Shown here: positions 1 through 7,784 of the stretch, piece by piece
How the letters are laid out: every line of letters starts with the position of its first letter
How positions within the stretch are numbered: the first letter of the stretch is position 1
From: Syntrophaceae bacterium UBA5619
GTDB taxonomy: Bacteria > Desulfobacterota > Syntrophia > Syntrophales > UBA5619
Length of the DNA stretch: 54,391 bases
Assembly: GCA_002424545.1 (NCBI GenBank)
Contig: DIKL01000116.1
Location: 1-54,391 of the forward strand
Direction of reading: 5' to 3'
Position numbers and translations under genes: made by a program
The notes under the pieces: model-generated
The model's input: the letters and a program-made list of their open reading frames with translations, nothing else
The model's database searches: none
What the model was told of the DNA's origin: nothing

Positions 1-25
1 AAATTTAATGGCCAGTATTAGGTGA

Positions 26-31
26 TATAAT
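26..31 (+). promoter_or_regulatory. Possible sigma70 -10 box
   Basis: A perfect TATAAT lies 70 bases before the first gene. The matching -35 position (about bases 3-8) is only ATTTAA, so the promoter is tentative and the window edge hides its upstream context. Confidence 0.25.
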
Positions 32-100
32 TTGCACTGAGGTCATGGGGAGGAGTATGTTGCCCATACACAGCGTAGTCAATTTTCTGAGGAACACGAA

Positions 101-745
101 ATGGACGAATATCTGAAGCCAACCGGAACCATCGAGAGTGATCACCCGTCGATCCGCGCCAAAGCACAGGAACTGATCGGAGATGTAACGTCTCAGCGTG
201 GCAAGGTACTGCGCCTTTTTGACTTCGTTCGCGACCAAATCCCGTACAACTTGTTCATGATCTCGATGCACCCCGATGACTTCCGGGCCTCCTTCGTGCT
301 GGAGGCGCGGAAAGGATACTGCGTGCAAAAGGCGGTTTTGCTTTGCGCCTTGGCCCGCTCTGTCGGGATTCCCTCGCGGCTGGCCTTGGCGCGGATCCGA
401 AATCATCGCATACCGCCCGGCCTTCAGGCCCGCTTGGGCCGCAATGAGTTCCCCGGCCACGGCTACAATCAGTTTTTACTGGAAGGGCAGTGGATCTCGG
501 CGGCCGCCACCTTCGATGCGGCTTTCTGCAAGCAGATCAAGGTTCCAGTCGTGGAATTCAGCGGACGTGAAGATGCCATGCTTCCAGCACAAAGCCTGGA
601 TGGCAAGCCATATATCGAATACATCAAGCATTACGGCTACTTTACCGACCTGCCGCTGGATTTTATCACCGAGCGTACTTCAAAAATCTGGGGCTGGGAC
701 AAGCGAGCCTGGAAACGGCCTGAGGATGACACCGGTTTTCCTTGA
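101..745 (+). CDS. Transglutaminase-like family protein
   Basis: A 214-residue cytosolic protein resembling the transglutaminase-like (papain-fold) superfamily. The expected order is visible: a Cys in the motif KGYCVQKAVLL (about residue 73), then a His in GHGYNQF and an Asp in ATFDAAF further on, which would make a Cys-His-Asp triad. There is no signal peptide or membrane segment. The ATG follows GAGGAACACGAA, a fair ribosome site. In bacteria such proteins are peptidases or amidases of mostly unknown substrate, so the function here is open. It precedes a DUF1847 gene by 70 bases on the same strand, and no metabolic link is obvious. Confidence 0.75.
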   Translation: MDEYLKPTGTIESDHPSIRAKAQELIGDVTSQRGKVLRLFDFVRDQIPYNLFMISMHPDDFRASFVLEARKGYCVQKAVLLCALARSVGIPSRLALARIRNHRIPPGLQARLGRNEFPGHGYNQFLLEGQWISAAATFDAAFCKQIKVPVVEFSGREDAMLPAQSLDGKPYIEYIKHYGYFTDLPLDFITERTSKIWGWDKRAWKRPEDDTGFP

Positions 746-815
746 ATCCTTCATCTGATCCCAAAAAGAGAGGTTTCCTTGCCTTGAAGCTGACCAACAT
801 AGGGGCGGATACAGA

Positions 816-1391
816 GTGGAAAAAGAACATATAAATCACTGTCTGGTTTGCAAGACAAAGAATTGTTACCACCGCAAATTGGATCCGAAAACGAGCAACT
901 GTCTCGAAATCGACTATGCCGAGGAGATCAGGCTTGAGCCGTCCGAAACAGAACTGATCTACAGGGCCAATGCGGCTATCCAAGGAGCGTTTGAGAGAAG
1001 AACAAAGGGGGATTTCACGTTGAACTGGCTGAAAACATTTCTGAAAGATTTTTTCGGGAGTCAGGCAACGGTCGGTGTGGCCAGTTGCCTCGGATCCGTT
1101 GAGACGGCCCGAACAGTGATCGAAGCGATTGAATCGGAGGGGATGAAAGCTGCGCTGGTTACATGCAAATTGGGGGGATTGACCGTAAAAAATGTGGATA
1201 AGGATGGCGTACCTTACGAACATCCGGGGTGCAATCCGGTGGCCCAGGCCAAAATATTGAATGAATTGAATGTGCCGGTGGTCGTATTGGTTGGTTTGTG
1301 CATCGGGCATGATATGATCTTCATCAAACACTGCAAATCCTATGTGATTCCTTTTATAACAAAGATGCCCCTGACGTTTGGGACGTTATGA
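816..1391 (+). CDS. DUF1847 family Cys-rich protein
   Basis: A 191-residue protein matching the DUF1847 pattern. It opens with a metal-type motif CLVCKTKNC (residues about 8-16) and has further conserved Cys in VASCLGS, VTCKLGG and the signature HPGCNPVAQAKILN. DUF1847 proteins are found in anaerobes and are presumed to bind metal; no reaction is established. Translation probably starts at GTG, because no ATG lies near the conserved N-terminal Cys motif. The C-terminus ends soon after the GLCIGHD motif and looks slightly shorter than usual. The next gene is a NifU-like scaffold, which hints at a metal or Fe-S theme but proves nothing. Confidence 0.75.
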   Translation: MEKEHINHCLVCKTKNCYHRKLDPKTSNCLEIDYAEEIRLEPSETELIYRANAAIQGAFERRTKGDFTLNWLKTFLKDFFGSQATVGVASCLGSVETARTVIEAIESEGMKAALVTCKLGGLTVKNVDKDGVPYEHPGCNPVAQAKILNELNVPVVVLVGLCIGHDMIFIKHCKSYVIPFITKMPLTFGTL

Positions 1392-1488
1392 TGAGTTTCC
1401 AGCAAATGGTTTTCGTGGAAAGAGTACACAGCATGAAGAGCGGGACATGACGATGGTGAGGATGTGTTTTTAATGGGAGAAGGTACTG

Positions 1489-1854
1489 ATGAACGATAAA
1501 AAAGAAAACATCATTTTTGAGATGGAAGATCCCTATTTCGGGCGAATGAACGATCCGACGGCTGTGGCAACAATTAAGGGGCCGTGTGGCGATACCATGG
1601 AAGTCTATCTTGTGATCAAGGACGATGTGATTGAAGAGGTAAAGTACCACACAGACGGGTGCGGCAATACACGCTCCTGCGGTCATGCCATCGCTCGACG
1701 GGCGCTGGGGCGGTCCGTAACCGACGCACTGTCGATCAGCGCGGGCGAACTGATCCGTTCCGGTGAGTGCCAACCTTCGGAAGGCCGCCACTGTGCCATC
1801 CTGGCGGTCAGCACGTTGTATCGTGCGATTGCGGATTATCTGCTTGCCTGCTGA
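1489..1854 (+). CDS. NifU_N-like iron-sulfur cluster scaffold protein
   Basis: A 121-residue protein of the IscU/NifU N-terminal family, which assembles Fe-S clusters and passes them on. The three conserved Cys regions are visible: GPCGDTMEVYL (about residue 29), GCGNTRSCG (about 57-64) and GRHCAILAVSTL (about 104). The Asp after the first Cys, typical of the family, is present in CGD. It is a stand-alone N-terminal domain without the NifU ferredoxin or C-terminal domains. Strict anaerobes often have such short scaffolds near hydrogenase or radical-SAM genes. It starts at ATG after GGGAGAAGGT. The gene lies alone between the DUF1847 gene and a decayed region. Confidence 0.85.
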   Translation: MNDKKENIIFEMEDPYFGRMNDPTAVATIKGPCGDTMEVYLVIKDDVIEEVKYHTDGCGNTRSCGHAIARRALGRSVTDALSISAGELIRSGECQPSEGRHCAILAVSTLYRAIADYLLAC

Positions 1855-2064
1855 GCGGCTTGATCTGATGCCTGTGGGTAAAGCTGATAAGCCGATCAGA
1901 CGGCTTTTGCAGTGCGATGTCCTGAACGAAGCGGGCAGCGGTGGTTAAGAAATAGGCTCAACCGATATTGAACCGAGAGCGGCTCTATTCATAAAGCGAT
2001 AAATCATACCAAAAATCGCTGTGAAGCGGATTAAGAGTCAAATGTAAGCTTTGAGGAGGAAGGG

Positions 2065-2579
2065 GTGTCTCTGCGTCTGCAACCTGTTGATCGGGCGGAG
2101 ATTGTAATCCTGGCGGATAAATATTGTGAACAGGTCATCTTGAGTACGGACAGGGTCTTCCGCCCGGGCGGATTGACGGTCAAGCCATGGAAAGAGAGGT
2201 GGCGCTGAAGGCCGAACACGGTTTCAGCGCTGTCGTCCGCCTGTTTCAAGGGGATGAGGTGCGCAATGTAATGATCGATACGGGGCGATCCGGGACGGTG
2301 GCGGTGGAAAATGCCTCCTATGCCGGGATCGTCAATACGGTCCGCTATGGCCTCGAACTGGCGGGGATCGATAAGCTTCTGGCCGTCATCGGGGGATTTC
2401 ACCTCTGTTGGCCTATATCCGAGGCGGTGGTCCGGCGCACACTCGATGACCTGAAGGAGTTCAAACCCGATTATCTTGTCCCTTGCCACTGCACCGGCTG
2501 GGACGCGAGCCGTAAGATCGCAACGGAAATGCCGGAGCGGTTTCTTCTGAGCACCGTCGGCTGTACGATGCGTTTTTGA
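2065..2579 (+). pseudogene. Decayed metallo-beta-lactamase-fold hydrolase (frameshift plus internal deletion)
   Basis: The region encodes pieces of an MBL-fold protein of the type annotated as dihydropteroate-like or 7,8-dihydropterin ribofuranosylaminobenzene phosphate synthase-like. The first frame (GTG 2065 to TGA 2206-2208) reads SLRLQPVDRAEIVILADKY, the usual N-terminus. The reading then moves to another frame (from about 2187) with AEHGFSAVV and MIDTGRSGT. It jumps directly to AGIVNTVRYG, IGGFHL and VPCHCTGW, which are C-terminal family motifs. The central HxHxDH metal site expected between DTG and GIVNT is missing. A frameshift and an internal deletion together make it very unlikely to be active. 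The 130-residue C-terminal part is open and could still be translated. Confidence 0.7.
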
Positions 2580-2607
2580 TGGATGAGGTCGCCGCCAAAC
2601 CAGAGGT

Positions 2608-2769
2608 TACTTTGTTATTGACAAACAAAAGGATAACACTGCAGAGAGCGCGCCATAAAACGATGCTTCGAAGGAAAATGTATCCCGCACCGCGGTCAAC
2701 CGCGGGTGGGTGGTGGACAAGATCGATGAAAAAGATGGCGTATTTAATGTGAAGATCAGAAAGGGCTGA
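2608..2769 (+). pseudogene. Remnant resembling YedF/TusA-type sulfurtransferase C-terminus
   Basis: One frame reads YFVIDKQKDNT, a TAA stop at 2656-2658, then DASKENVSRTAVNRGW and DGVFNVKIRKG before a TGA at 2767-2769. This resembles the second half of YedF/TusA-like proteins (VDN-x-A-x-ENVSR then a GW/GY turn and a final beta strand ending in RK). The Cys-Pro active-site half is absent and the in-frame stop breaks what is left. Assignment rests on motif memory alone. Confidence 0.4.
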
Positions 2770-2839
2770 GACCCGTGGCGCTGCTCGGGTTTCTAAAAGG
2801 GGATCACAAAAAGAGTTTTACCCAAATAGGGACGCACAG

Positions 2840-2923
2840 GCCGCCCCGGGGATCCTCGTGTTCGAGAATACCGGTGAGGTCATTCACGCGGAGAAGTTTC
2901 TGAAAAAGAAAGGCTGGCGATAT
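2840..2923 (+). pseudogene. Possible DUF3343 (Se/S carrier-like) remnant
   Basis: A short stretch reads GILVFENTGEVIHAEKFLKKKGW, which fits the N-terminal half of DUF3343 proteins (hydrophobic strand, then AEK-x-LK-x-x-G). No continuation with the family's later CG motif was found in any frame. DUF3343 genes often follow yedF, and the preceding remnant looks YedF-like, which supports the idea of a decayed pair. It is too short to be sure. Confidence 0.35.
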
Positions 2924-3445
2924 GGGAACAGGCAAGAGGCGGCGGCGGCTGTATGTGCATTTGGCAGACGTCTTGCTCCGAAGATCCTTTCAGGCCATTG
3001 CCTTTCATTATCTCCAACCCATCATCCATTGGCATCGAAAGATCCAGGACGTGCCCGCTGCCGTGGAAGGGCAGTCCATTACGGCAATTTAAGAAAAACT
3101 GGATCTCAGATGAGAGAGGCCGGACCGGTCTGTCCAAACCTGTTAATCAAGATTTGCCTGATTGTCCCAGAAAGTTCGCCTGATCTGTGTTGATCGCGTT
3201 TTTGCAATGCAAGAAAGGCAAATGAGTAGCATTATTGCTGTCCTATTTTCGGATGCTGAAATTCGTACACTTCATCTGTCTGTTTTGATTGAGTCATACA
3301 AGTATCTTCCTGATAAATTGTTTCTGGCATGGATTATGATAGCTTCCCTGTCGGCACATCATACCGGCGTGGATGATATGCATTTTCACGGCATCCGTCA
3401 TGGACAACGGTCGATGATCACAAGACTCGGAGGGTAAGTAGAGAG
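2924..3445 (+). other. Long non-coding gap, likely decayed sequence
   Basis: Short open frames exist on both strands but none has a recognisable domain, good codon pattern or ribosome site. It follows three gene remnants and is best read as continued decay before the Mrp-NifX gene. No promoter could be assigned with confidence. Confidence 0.4.
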
Positions 3446-4720
3446 ATGAACTGCGGCGAAAAGAAAAGCGGTTGCGGAACGGCCAGCGAACAGCCGGCCG
3501 ATGATAAACTCAAAATGTTTACCGAGGACGAGGTCCTCGTCCGACGCATGTCGGACATCAAGCACAAGATCCTTGTTCTTTCGGGAAAGGGCGGCGTGGG
3601 GAAGAGTACCGTGGCCGTGAATCTTGCGGTCGCGTTGGGAATGGCGGGGATGAAGGTTGGGCTGCTGGACGTCGATTTCCACGGCCCCAGTGTTCCCACG
3701 CTGCTGAATATGCAGGGTGAGCTTCTCAAAGCAGACAATGGGGGCGGAATCATGCCTCTGGTCACGAAAGACGGCCTCCGGGTGGTTTCCCTCGGATTTG
3801 CCCTCGGTCATTCGGATGAAGCGGTCATTTGGCGGGGACCCATGAAAATGGGCGTAATCAAGCAACTGTTGACGGAAGTGCAGTGGGGGGAACTGGACTA
3901 TCTGGTCGTCGATTTCCCGCCGGGAACAGGGGATGAGCCCCTGTCCGTGGCGCAGTTGATCCCCGAGAGCGACGGCGCCGTCATCGTTACGACGCCACAG
4001 GACCTTTCCCTTCAGGACGTGCGAAAGTCCATCAATTTCTGCCGGCATCTCAACATTCCTGTTCTGGGGGTTATCGAAAACATGAGCGGGCTCCTCTGCC
4101 CGCACTGCGGGAAGATGATCGAGGTCTTCAAAAGCGGCGGCGGAGAGACGATGGCCAAGGAGATGGGCGTGCCTTTCCTGGGCCGCATCCCGATCGATTC
4201 CCGGATCGTCGAAACCTCCGATCAAGGGCGACCCTTCGTTCGCCGATATACCGACACGGAAGCGTCGAGGGCCTTCATCCAGGCGATACAACCCGTTTTA
4301 CATTTGAGGAATCAGGAAAAAGTCGTGTCGGATGGGGTTCCGCCGACACCTCAAACCATCCAGGAGAAAAACATGAAAACCCTGAAAATTGCCGTCCCCA
4401 TGGCGGCGGGTTCCCTGTGCCAGCATTTCGGTCATTGTGAACAGTTTGCGCTTTTTGACGTGGATACCGATAAAAAGACCATCCTGAAGTCGACCACGGT
4501 TGTTCCTCCACCCCACGAGCCGGGGCTTTTGCCCAAGTGGTTGCAGGAACAGGGGGCAGATGTCATCATCGCCGGTGGAATGGGGTCAAGGGCTCAGGAG
4601 CTCTTTCTCGGAAAGGGCATCCATGTGGTCACCGGCGCATCGTCGGAGGACCCGGCAAAGGTCGTGGGCGAGTACCTCCGAGGCGAGTTAACGACCGGGG
4701 CCAATGTCTGCGACCATTAA
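3446..4720 (+). CDS. Mrp/NBP35-type Fe-S carrier ATPase fused to a NifX/NifB-C-like domain
   Basis: A 424-residue fusion. Residues about 40-290 are a P-loop Mrp/ApbC/NBP35 ATPase with a deviant Walker A (SGKGGVGKST, about 46-55), DVDFHGPS and DFPPGTGDE motifs, and a CPHC motif for cluster binding at the dimer interface. The N-terminus adds a Cys-containing leader (CGEKKSGC). After a linker comes a dinitrogenase-cofactor type domain (from about residue 308: KIAVPMAAGSLCQHFGHCEQF, AGGMGSRA), as in NifX/NifY/NifB C-termini. The expected role is cytosolic carriage of Fe-S or Fe-Mo-type clusters to apoproteins. The fusion is known from other strict anaerobes. Its neighbour apgM is convergent, so it is probably transcribed alone. 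Confidence 0.9.
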   Translation: MNCGEKKSGCGTASEQPADDKLKMFTEDEVLVRRMSDIKHKILVLSGKGGVGKSTVAVNLAVALGMAGMKVGLLDVDFHGPSVPTLLNMQGELLKADNGGGIMPLVTKDGLRVVSLGFALGHSDEAVIWRGPMKMGVIKQLLTEVQWGELDYLVVDFPPGTGDEPLSVAQLIPESDGAVIVTTPQDLSLQDVRKSINFCRHLNIPVLGVIENMSGLLCPHCGKMIEVFKSGGGETMAKEMGVPFLGRIPIDSRIVETSDQGRPFVRRYTDTEASRAFIQAIQPVLHLRNQEKVVSDGVPPTPQTIQEKNMKTLKIAVPMAAGSLCQHFGHCEQFALFDVDTDKKTILKSTTVVPPPHEPGLLPKWLQEQGADVIIAGGMGSRAQELFLGKGIHVVTGASSEDPAKVVGEYLRGELTTGANVCDH

Positions 4721-4744
4721 ATCGCGAAGGGACCGTTGATGGAT

Positions 4745-4782
4745 CTTGCCCCCAGGGGGATCAAGGAGATTAATCCCATCTC
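4745..4782. terminator. Candidate convergent terminator hairpins
   Basis: Between the convergent Mrp-NifX and apgM genes there is an inverted repeat CTTG-CCCC...GGGG-AT-CAAG (4745-4765), directly followed by GAGAT-TAATCCC-ATCTC (4766-4782). There is no strong T-run, so termination is inferred from position and symmetry. Confidence 0.35.
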
Positions 4783-5989
4783 AAGCACCGAATTTTTCCA
4801 GCCTGCGGGCGTGGGCGAGTGCCAGTCCCATCAGGTGCACCATCGGCATTCTCCCCAGGCCGCCGGCGATGCAGTCCCGTTCGCCGAACCGCTCCACCCG
4901 GTCCGGGCGGCAGGTCGCCGATGACAGCAGAACCGGAAGTGTGTGCCAACTGTGAGAGGCGAGGGCGGCCGGCGTGGAATGATCCCCCGTGACGACCAGG
5001 ACATCGGGATTAAGTTCCAAAACCAGCGGAACCAGTTTGTCGACCTCTTCGATGACGGCAACCTTCGCATCAAAGTTTCCGTCTTCGCCCCGGGAATCCG
5101 TGGGCTTGATGTGGAGGAAAAAGAAGTCATATTGCCCGTAGTGGTCGCGAAGCGCGTCAAATTCTTCCCGGAGGGATGAGGGCTGCGGACCCACCACCAT
5201 CCCCAGCAGGCGGGCAATGCCGCGGTACATGGGGTAACCGGCGATGGCGAGGGCATTGAGGCCAAAGCGTTGCTGTAGCGAAGGGTAGCGCCGATACCGG
5301 GAATACCCCCGGAGAAGCATCATGTTGGCCTTCTCTTCGTCGGAAAGGATTTTCGCGGCTTGGTCGATGAGTTTTTGAAGAAGGGCGGCTGTTCCTTCCG
5401 CTTCCGGGATCAGGGCTTTCGGGCGAAATGGAGCGATCCCCGTTTTTTGGGGATCGGTTTCCAGGATTTCCTCTCGAAGACCATCCCCTCTCAAAGCCAG
5501 CAATGCGCGATGCTCCTTGACCGGTTCAAAGATGATCTCGACGCCTGAAATCCGTTTGATTTTCTCTTGAAGCTTGCGGCAGATGCGTTTGTTGGTTTCG
5601 TTGTCGATTCGGCCGGCCCTCCGATCCGTAACGCGTCCATCCCCGTCGATCGTGGCAAAGTTAATCCGGATCAACAGATCCCGATCGGTCATCGGGAAGT
5701 CGATTCCCGCAGCTTCCAGGATTCCCCGGCCGATGCTGTTTTGAATGGGGTCATATCCGAAAAGGGCGAAGTGGGCCGGACCGCTGCCCGGTGTGATACC
5801 GTATCCGATCGGATCCAGAAGTCCGCAAACGGATTTCTTGGCCAGCGCGTCGAGGTTGGGTGTTCTGGCCGATTCCAGTTCCGTCTGATCCTTTTCCCCC
5901 AGCGGAAGGCCGCCAAGACCGTCCATGATGAGAAAAATGATCTTCGACTCATTTTTGACCACCAGCGTATCCACAAATTCCGGGTTCAT
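4781..5989 (-). CDS. apgM: 2,3-bisphosphoglycerate-independent phosphoglycerate mutase, archaeal-type (ApgM)
   Basis: A 402-residue member of the alkaline-phosphatase superfamily ApgM group, which interconverts 3- and 2-phosphoglycerate in glycolysis and gluconeogenesis. Motifs visible in order are the metal-binding FLIMDGLGG (about 20-28), TPNLDALAKKS, GSGPAHFALFGYDP with the region of the catalytic Ser, RGILEAAG, IKPTDSRGEDG, VVTGDHSTPA and SHSWHTLPVL. Length and motif order match ApgM rather than the roughly 510-residue GpmI form. It runs convergent to the Mrp-NifX gene and divergent from the dsr locus. The ATG at 5989 follows TTGAGGTGATGGC, a good ribosome site. Confidence 0.92.
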   Translation of the reverse strand: MNPEFVDTLVVKNESKIIFLIMDGLGGLPLGEKDQTELESARTPNLDALAKKSVCGLLDPIGYGITPGSGPAHFALFGYDPIQNSIGRGILEAAGIDFPMTDRDLLIRINFATIDGDGRVTDRRAGRIDNETNKRICRKLQEKIKRISGVEIIFEPVKEHRALLALRGDGLREEILETDPQKTGIAPFRPKALIPEAEGTAALLQKLIDQAAKILSDEEKANMMLLRGYSRYRRYPSLQQRFGLNALAIAGYPMYRGIARLLGMVVGPQPSSLREEFDALRDHYGQYDFFFLHIKPTDSRGEDGNFDAKVAVIEEVDKLVPLVLELNPDVLVVTGDHSTPAALASHSWHTLPVLLSSATCRPDRVERFGERDCIAGGLGRMPMVHLMGLALAHARRLEKFGA

Positions 5990-6178
5990 GCCATCACCTC
6001 AAGATTGACCGGGAGCTCATCCCGCATATCCCGCCTGAACGGCGAAAATCCATCATTAACAAACTTGGAAAATTATGGCATAAACGTGTCAATCATTCAA
6101 GTTGGAATCAGGGTCACGAAAGGGAGGAGCGAGGGATGCCGTTTTGATGGCTTTCATAAATTTGTCCCTTCATAAATC

Positions 6179-6207
6179 TTGACAACAGATTCCAAATTGT
6201 ATACAAG
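6179..6207 (+). promoter_or_regulatory. Candidate sigma70 promoter with overlapping TTGTATACAA palindrome upstream of the dsr locus
   Basis: TTGACA at 6179-6184 is followed 15-17 bases later by TATACA/TACAAG. The -10 area coincides with the perfect 10-base palindrome TTGTATACAA (6197-6206). Palindromes of this form are typical GntR-family operators (established knowledge), so a repressor could block this promoter. It lies about 160 bases before the first gene of the dsr-side operon. The remaining bases of the 375-base gap 5990-6364 show nothing else recognisable. Confidence 0.45.
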
Positions 6208-6364
6208 ATAAAAACTCTTCGATGGGACAGCTACATACCTCACCCAATCATGGAACGGGATAGGGGATGAGGAAATGTTTTTCGGATGAACGAGGAAAAT
6301 GTGCGGATCATGTGTAATCAGGTAAATGTTAGGGGCGAGAATTTTACAGACAGGAGGTAAAAGT

Positions 6365-6688
6365 ATGGCCGATTATTATATCAATATTTTTCTCGATGAT
6401 GAAAAAATCAAAAAGATTGAAGGTGTCGGACTTGCCGGCGGGATTCAGGAAATCAACGGCAAGAAGGCCGTCCGCGTGGGAGTGACAGCCAAGGAGCAGA
6501 AGAAACTTGCCAAGAGTTTTCCGGATTTGACCCCCGATTCTTCCAATGCCTACGTGCTCCCGGAGCAGGCGGAGAATCTTGTGCTGAATATGATCTTCTC
6601 GGTGAAGAGCTTCGATGTGATGAAGGGCGCCATCTTGAAGCTGTACAACCCCTTTGCCGGCAAAGAGCTTCTGCAGAAGACCTTTTGA
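6365..6688 (+). CDS. Unrecognised small protein upstream of dsrAB
   Basis: A 107-residue protein of unknown family. The start at 6365 is chosen because ATG follows a strong CAGGAGGTAAAAGT ribosome site; the frame stays open further upstream but without such a site. The protein has no signal peptide, membrane segment or Cys, is mildly charged, and ends LLQKTF. The TGATG junction with the next gene (one-base overlap) shows translational coupling. It is the first gene of the run leading to dsrAB, so a role in sulfite reduction or its assembly is possible but inferred only from position. Confidence 0.7.
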   Translation: MADYYINIFLDDEKIKKIEGVGLAGGIQEINGKKAVRVGVTAKEQKKLAKSFPDLTPDSSNAYVLPEQAENLVLNMIFSVKSFDVMKGAILKLYNPFAGKELLQKTF

Positions 6689-7047
6689 TGACGGGAGGGA
6701 AGTATCTCTTGGCTGGGCTGACCCCCGAGGAAGAGAAAAAAAAGGCCATATTCGATGCCATGTCGGCGAAGAGCCGGAAAAGGGTTCTTGACATGGGATA
6801 CGAACAGTGGGACCCTTTCTTGCCGCCGAAAGATCCGCTGGATCTTCGGATGGGTCAACGCCGGGAAACGGCATTGAGTCTGATGAGAAGTTTTTTGCGG
6901 GAGTGCCCTCAAGAAGGGTACAGCAACGAGTATGGCCAAGGGGCTTGGGAAGCCTGCATGGGGATCACCGGGGGCGACGACCGATGGAGGGGGAATTACG
7001 ATTTTTCCTGCTGGTACCGCGATTTCTTGAAGAAGGGTGAGGCATGA
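6688..7047 (+). CDS. Unrecognised small protein upstream of dsrAB
   Basis: A 119-residue protein of unknown family. The ATG overlaps the previous stop as TGATG. It carries a hydrophilic helical N-terminus (TPEEEKKKAIFDAM) and a C-terminal region rich in aromatic residues and containing two Cys (EACMGITGG and FSCWYRDFLKK). There is no signal or membrane segment. Its own stop overlaps the next start as ATGA, so three genes are translationally coupled before dsrA. It might be a dsr-associated accessory protein, but I do not recognise the family and no function should be assigned. Confidence 0.65.
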   Translation: MTGGKYLLAGLTPEEEKKKAIFDAMSAKSRKRVLDMGYEQWDPFLPPKDPLDLRMGQRRETALSLMRSFLRECPQEGYSNEYGQGAWEACMGITGGDDRWRGNYDFSCWYRDFLKKGEA

Positions 7048-7667
7048 CGGAGGGGATTTCCCCAGAGCACGTTGTGACGGAGCTGCGGAAAAGATTGGCG
7101 GAGAACCCGGCTTGCGCGCTGACCCATTACAATTTGGGGATCGCGCTGATCAAGCTGCACCGATGGGACGATGCCGTTACGGAGTTTTTGGCGGCAATCG
7201 CGGAGAGTCCCGAAATGGCTGAAGCGTATATCAACTTAAGCGGGATCTATTTCCAGCAGGGAGAAATGGACAAGGGGATTGAGCTCTGCAAAAAGGTGAT
7301 TGCCTTCCGGGCGGATTACGCGATTCCCTACGGCAACATCGGGTTTGCCTATCTGCAGATGGGGGAGGTCGAGAAAGCGATTGAGATGCTTGAGAAGGCC
7401 GTTCAAAAAGACCCGAAGTTCGTTCAGGCGTTGAGCGCCCTGGGGAGCGCCTATTTGAGGCAGGGCAAGATCGAAGAAAGTATCGCTCACAGCAAAAAGG
7501 CCGTTGATATTGCCCCGCGGTTTGCGGTTGCCCATAACAACCTGGCCGTTGCGTATCTTCAGAAGGGGGAGACGGCAAAGGCGAAGGAGCATTGCGACCG
7601 GGCATTGGCGTATGGGTACGAGGTGCACCCGGGGTTTCTGAAGGAAGTGAAGGGATTGCGGCAGTAG
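7044..7667 (+). CDS. Tetratricopeptide repeat protein
   Basis: A 207-residue soluble protein made almost wholly of TPR units. At least five 34-residue repeats can be read, with the usual W/L-G-Y/A-A-F-A-P spacing, for example ALTHYNLGIALIKLHRWDD, AIPYGNIGFAYLQMGEVEK and AVAHNNLAVAYLQKGETAK. TPR proteins act as protein-interaction scaffolds. Coupled by ATGA to the gene before and 117 bases ahead of dsrA, it could help assemble or tether the sulfite reductase complex; that is inference from context. No signal peptide is present, so it is cytosolic like DsrAB. Confidence 0.85.
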   Translation: MTEGISPEHVVTELRKRLAENPACALTHYNLGIALIKLHRWDDAVTEFLAAIAESPEMAEAYINLSGIYFQQGEMDKGIELCKKVIAFRADYAIPYGNIGFAYLQMGEVEKAIEMLEKAVQKDPKFVQALSALGSAYLRQGKIEESIAHSKKAVDIAPRFAVAHNNLAVAYLQKGETAKAKEHCDRALAYGYEVHPGFLKEVKGLRQ

Positions 7668-7784
7668 TATCGATCGTGCCTGCAAATGACGAATGTGGAG
7701 AGTTTATAGTGTCTATGATCTGGAGGGAGAATACACCGCAAGGGGAATCCCGACAGAGCAATTAACGCGAGAGGAGGTATTTTA

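Noticed and set aside
2880..3137. Minus-strand open frame with a DLSMPMDDGLEIM stretch like a response regulator
   Set aside because: Only this short string matches; the acidic pair and Lys regions of a receiver are absent.
3162..3437. Open frame of 91 codons on the plus strand
   Set aside because: No recognisable domain, no ribosome site, and it lies in a decayed region.
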